A stretch of DNA of 34,437 bases from Nocardia sp. (GTDB taxonomy: Bacteria > Actinomycetota > Actinomycetes > Mycobacteriales > Mycobacteriaceae), in contig JACIXH010000032.1 in the NCBI GenBank assembly GCA_014360565.1, positions 1 through 34,437 on the forward strand, given 5' to 3'. The position numbers were made by a program, and so were the translations under genes. The notes below the pieces were generated by a model. The model saw only the letters and a list, made by a program, of their open reading frames with translations, was not told the origin of the DNA and did no database searches. Within the stretch, counting starts at the first letter, position 1, and each line of letters opens with the position of its first letter. Of this stretch, positions 32,397-34,437 are shown piece by piece.

Positions 32397-32415
32397 ACTC
32401 GGTTGCCGACCGAGT
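32397..32415 (+). terminator. Hairpin after the DUF445 gene
   Basis: ACTCGGT-TGCCG-ACCGAGT, a perfect 7-bp stem directly after the stop codon. No T-run follows, so it may be a weak or factor-assisted terminator. Confidence 0.4.
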
Positions 32416-32458
32416 GCTAACTGTAGTGCTTGCAAAAGCTAGCACCCTGTTCTAGTAT
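32414..32458 (+). promoter_or_regulatory. Promoter of the XRE-hbhA operon with overlapping dyad
   Basis: TTGCAA (32430-32435), 17-base spacer, TAGTAT (32453-32458): the clearest sigma-70-type promoter in the window, starting near 32465. A GTGCTA / TAGCAC dyad (32414-32419 and 32440-32445) brackets the -35, so binding there would block polymerase. The XRE protein encoded next may be the binder. Confidence 0.7.
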
Positions 32459-32484
32459 TGGCTTACAACGCCAGAAGGTGAGCG

Positions 32485-32931
32485 ATGACAGACCAACCCG
32501 AGAGTCGTGTAGCGCACGCGGCTCAAGATATCGGAGGTTTCATCAGGGCACAGCGCGAAAGCGCGCAGGTGTCCCTGCGTCAGCTCGCCGCTCTGGCGGG
32601 GGTGAGTAATCCGTACCTGAGCCAAATCGAACGCGGATTACGCAATCCCTCCGCCGAGGTACTCGCGCAGATCGCCAAGGCGCTGCGGGTTTCCTCGGAG
32701 GTATTGTATGTGCGGGCGGGATTTCTCGAACAGCGTCCGCACAGCCCGGTCCGTGACGCCCTGCTCGCCGATACTTCGGTGTCCGAACGGCAGAAACAGG
32801 TGTTGCTGGAAATCTATGAGTCGTTCCGCCGGGAAAATGGGGACGAAACCGGCTCAGGGGGGAACGAACGAGACAGTGACGTTTCGTTCACGACAACTGA
32901 CACTCCGCCACACCAGGAGAATGAAGACTGA
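32485..32931 (+). CDS. XRE-family regulator (Rv0474-like)
   Basis: 148-residue DNA-binding protein. The helix-turn-helix spans about residues 17-75: IGGFIRAQRESAQVSLRQLAALAGVSNPYLSQIERGLRNPSAEVLAQIAKALRVSSEVLYVRAG, very close to ClgR-like and Rv0474-like regulators. A hydrophilic acidic tail follows. I recall that Rv0474 of M. tuberculosis has been described as a copper-responsive repressor, but this was not checked. AAGGTGAG lies just before ATG 32485. The stop shares one base with the hbhA start (TGATG), so the regulator and hbhA are co-translated. The strong promoter upstream with its dyad suggests autoregulation. Confidence 0.94.
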   Translation: MTDQPESRVAHAAQDIGGFIRAQRESAQVSLRQLAALAGVSNPYLSQIERGLRNPSAEVLAQIAKALRVSSEVLYVRAGFLEQRPHSPVRDALLADTSVSERQKQVLLEIYESFRRENGDETGSGGNERDSDVSFTTTDTPPHQENED

Positions 32932-33587
32932 TGACCGAGAAGACCGCCACTGTGACCAAGCCGCTGTTCGCCACCGTCGGCGCCGGTGACGCCATCTACG
33001 CCGCCGTGAACGACGTTGTCGCCGACGTCCGTGGCCGTGTTGTCGCCACCGATGCCAAGGCCCGCGTCGAAGAGGCCCGCGAGCGCATCGCGAACGTGCC
33101 CGCTGACGTGCAGGCCCAGTTCGACACGCTGCGTGACCGCATCTCCGGCCTGCCGTCGGAGCTGCCGGAGGACCTCGCCGAGCTGCGCGAGAAGTTCACT
33201 CCCGAAGAGCTGCGCAAGCTGGCCGAGCAGTACTACCGCCAGGCGCTCGACATCTACGCCGACCTCGCCGTTCGCGGTGAGGAGACCGTCGACCGGCTGC
33301 GTGCCAACCAGGCCGTCGACGAGCAGATCGGCCGCGTCGAGACCCTGTACAAGGATGCCTCCGCTCGCGCCGAGGACGCCCTGATCAAGGTCAACGACCT
33401 GCTGGGCCGTGGCAAGGCCGAGGCCGAGGCTGTGGCCGACAAGGTCGAGGCTGTTGTCGAGGCCGAGGTCGTCGCCGTCACCACCGAGCCGGCCCCGGCC
33501 AAGGCTCCCGTCGCGGCTCCCGCTGCCAAGAAGGCTCCGGCCAAGAAGGTCGCGCCCGCCAAGAAGGCCGCGCCGAAGAAGGTCTAG
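32931..33587 (+). CDS. hbhA: Heparin-binding hemagglutinin-like protein
   Basis: 218-residue surface-associated protein. The first 170 residues are charged helix (coiled coil) without a signal peptide: DAKARVEEARERIANVPADVQAQFDTL, FTPEELRKLAEQYYRQALDIY. The last 35 form a Lys/Ala/Pro tail (AAKKAPAKKVAPAKKAAPKKV), the part that in mycobacteria is lysine-methylated and binds heparan sulfate. Family members act in adhesion, aggregation and lipid-droplet binding. The start ATG 32931 overlaps the XRE stop; AGGAG lies about 13 bases upstream, rather far, which fits translational coupling. The tail is encoded by near-repetitive codons and may vary in length between strains. A strong terminator follows. 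Confidence 0.95.
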   Translation: MTEKTATVTKPLFATVGAGDAIYAAVNDVVADVRGRVVATDAKARVEEARERIANVPADVQAQFDTLRDRISGLPSELPEDLAELREKFTPEELRKLAEQYYRQALDIYADLAVRGEETVDRLRANQAVDEQIGRVETLYKDASARAEDALIKVNDLLGRGKAEAEAVADKVEAVVEAEVVAVTTEPAPAKAPVAAPAAKKAPAKKVAPAKKAAPKKV

Positions 33588-33609
33588 TCCCTTCGAGCGT
33601 CACCACTCA

Positions 33610-33646
33610 CAGCGGCCCCGTACACCACGCGTGTACGGGGCCGCTG
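33610..33646. terminator. Strong hairpin after hbhA
   Basis: A perfect 16-bp stem, CAGCGGCCCCGTACAC / GTGTACGGGGCCGCTG, with a 5-base loop, 22 bases after the hbhA stop. Only TTCG follows, so it lacks a long U-tract, but the stem is very stable. Confidence 0.85.
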
Positions 33647-33662
33647 TTCGTATGATGGGCTT

Positions 33663-33959
33663 GTGAACATCGTGAATGGGATGACCTCGCTGATTCTGCT
33701 GGTCCTGTGGGCCTGTGCCCTCGGTGCGACCGTGTTCGCGCTCGTTCACGCCGTCCGGCAGCGTTCGGATGCGTTCACCGCGGTCGACAAGCTGAGCAAG
33801 CCGATCTGGCTGGCGATTCTCGGTGGCGCGCTGGTGTTCCTGCTGCTCGGGGCAGGTGGGCTGGGGCTCATTGCGATCATCGGCATCGTCGCGACCGGTG
33901 TCTATCTGGTCGACGTGCGTCCGAAGGTCGACGAGGTGCAGCGCGGCCCGCGCTGGTAA
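33663..33959 (+). CDS. DUF2516 family small membrane protein (Rv0476-like)
   Basis: 98 residues with two membrane segments: about 8-30 (TSLILLVLWACALGATVFALVHAV) and 47-83 (IWLAILGGALVFLLLGAGGLGLIAIIGIVATGVYLVDV), and a short charged C-terminus. Matches the DUF2516 family and the position of Rv0476. Function unknown. GTG 33663 lies exactly 12 bases after the first base of a TATGAT hexamer (33651-33656), and no ribosome site is present, so its mRNA is probably leaderless, starting just after the hbhA terminator. Confidence 0.92.
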   Translation: MNIVNGMTSLILLVLWACALGATVFALVHAVRQRSDAFTAVDKLSKPIWLAILGGALVFLLLGAGGLGLIAIIGIVATGVYLVDVRPKVDEVQRGPRW

Positions 33960-33995
33960 AAGCTCGCCGCAGGGCTCGCGAGTGCGTGGTACACG

Positions 33996-34020
33996 GTGTT
34001 ACTGTATCTAGCAGTAACAC
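33996..34020. promoter_or_regulatory. Perfect 25-bp operator upstream of the alpha/beta hydrolase
   Basis: GTGTTACTG (33996-34004), 7-base spacer, CAGTAACAC (34012-34020): 9-bp arms with no mismatch. It ends one base before the AAGGAG ribosome site of the next gene, so a bound repressor would block transcription initiation or early elongation. Size and symmetry suit a TetR-family dimer. No regulator gene is seen next to it within the window. Confidence 0.75.
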
Positions 34021-34034
34021 GAAGGAGTGTGCCG

Positions 34035-34437
34035 ATGCGTGCAATGTTGCCGACGGCTCTGGTGAACCTGGCCGGTCAGGCTTCCACCGTGGTCAAGACC
34101 GTGCTGGCGGCCCACCGGGCCGACCTGCGGACCCGCTCGCACGGGATCGCGGCCTTCGATCCGCCGCGGGTGCCCCACGACGTGATCCCCGTGGTCACCG
34201 CTGACGGGGCCCGACTTCGGGTGCATGCCTACGGCCCGGTCGACGCGCCCGTCATCGTGTTCGCCCACGGCTGGACGTGTTCCCTCGAATACTGGAACGC
34301 CCAGATCAACGCCTTCGCCGGCGAGTACCGCGTGGTCGCCTACGACCAGCGCGGCCACGGCGAGAGCACCAATGGTTATGCCCGCCCGAGCACGAATCTG
34401 CTGGCCGACGATCTGTGTGACGTGCTGGACGCGGTCC
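34035..34437 (+). CDS. Alpha/beta hydrolase, 3' end beyond window
   Basis: Starts at ATG 34035 with AAGGAG 7 bases upstream and runs open to the window edge (134 complete codons). After about 55 residues the alpha/beta-hydrolase core begins: IPVVTADGARLRVHAYGP, the oxyanion-loop HG in VIVFAHGWTCSLEYWNAQINAF, then RVVAYDQRGHGES, characteristic of the fold. The nucleophile Ser, acid and His lie outside the window. Substrate unknown. It occupies the place of Rv0477 in M. tuberculosis but is not related to it as far as can be seen. The perfect operator just upstream suggests tight control. Confidence 0.88.
   Translation, partial: MRAMLPTALVNLAGQASTVVKTVLAAHRADLRTRSHGIAAFDPPRVPHDVIPVVTADGARLRVHAYGPVDAPVIVFAHGWTCSLEYWNAQINAFAGEYRVVAYDQRGHGESTNGYARPSTNLLADDLCDVLDAV

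Noticed and set aside
1..34437. CRISPR array, tRNA or rRNA genes
   Set aside because: No regularly spaced repeat series with unique spacers and no cloverleaf or rRNA-like stretch was recognised.

Overview
The window is high-GC, strongly G/C-ending-codon DNA from a mycolic-acid actinomycete, most likely Nocardia (Rhodococcus or a close relative is the alternative). The two ends carry genes that I recall being near neighbours in Mycobacterium tuberculosis. On the left are aceA (Rv0467-like) and fadB2 (Rv0468-like). On the right are a TetR regulator, a DUF445 membrane protein, an XRE regulator, hbhA and a DUF2516 membrane protein (Rv0472c to Rv0476-like). In M. tuberculosis only a few genes separate these blocks, so most of the roughly 27 kb between them here is lineage-specific content.

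Layout. 1-972: secreted lipase, minus strand, cut by the window edge. 973-1447: control region with a CRP/GlxR-type palindrome and four GCAAA repeats before aceA. 1448-3826: aceA and fadB2, separated by a tandem duplication of the aceA 3' end. 3827-4257: non-coding DNA with two 42-bp-period duplications and a large inverted repeat. 4258-6585: a full-length MetE-family protein in which three of the four zinc ligands are missing. 6704-7132: a small VOC protein. 7354-12626: a tight four-gene operon (DUF4365 nuclease-like protein, uncharacterised 350-residue protein, double winged-helix protein, 1031-residue protein with two P-loop ATPase modules). This is the best candidate for an undescribed system, probably anti-phage or DNA-processing. 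12633-16008: DUF1254/DUF1214 protein, then a TetR gene divergent from a PapA5-like acyltransferase across a perfect 37-bp dyad. 16054-23780: AI-2E-family permease, zinc alcohol dehydrogenase, PepA-like secreted protease, VOC protein, alanine/sodium symporter, PPK2, and a DsbA-like/VKOR pair for extracytoplasmic disulfide formation.

23896-26171 is a three-gene minus-strand unit (DUF3558 lipoprotein, EspC/WXG-like type VII secretion substrate, small acidic-tailed protein). Its base composition is visibly less GC-rich than its surroundings. 26631-30853 is a minus-strand run: TetR regulator, ABC1/UbiB-family kinase-like protein, and a trans-acting enoyl-reductase-like protein translationally coupled to a methyltransferase. 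31063 to the end holds DUF445, XRE regulator, hbhA, DUF2516 and the start of an alpha/beta hydrolase behind a perfect 9-bp-arm operator.

How the parts fit: aceA (glyoxylate shunt), fadB2 (beta-oxidation) and the enoyl reductase/methyltransferase and acyltransferase genes point to a lipid-using, lipid-building cell. DsbA/VKOR, the protease, HbhA and the type VII unit serve the envelope and exterior. No tRNA, rRNA, CRISPR array, integrase, transposase or attachment site was seen. All family assignments are from reading the sequence; no database search was run.
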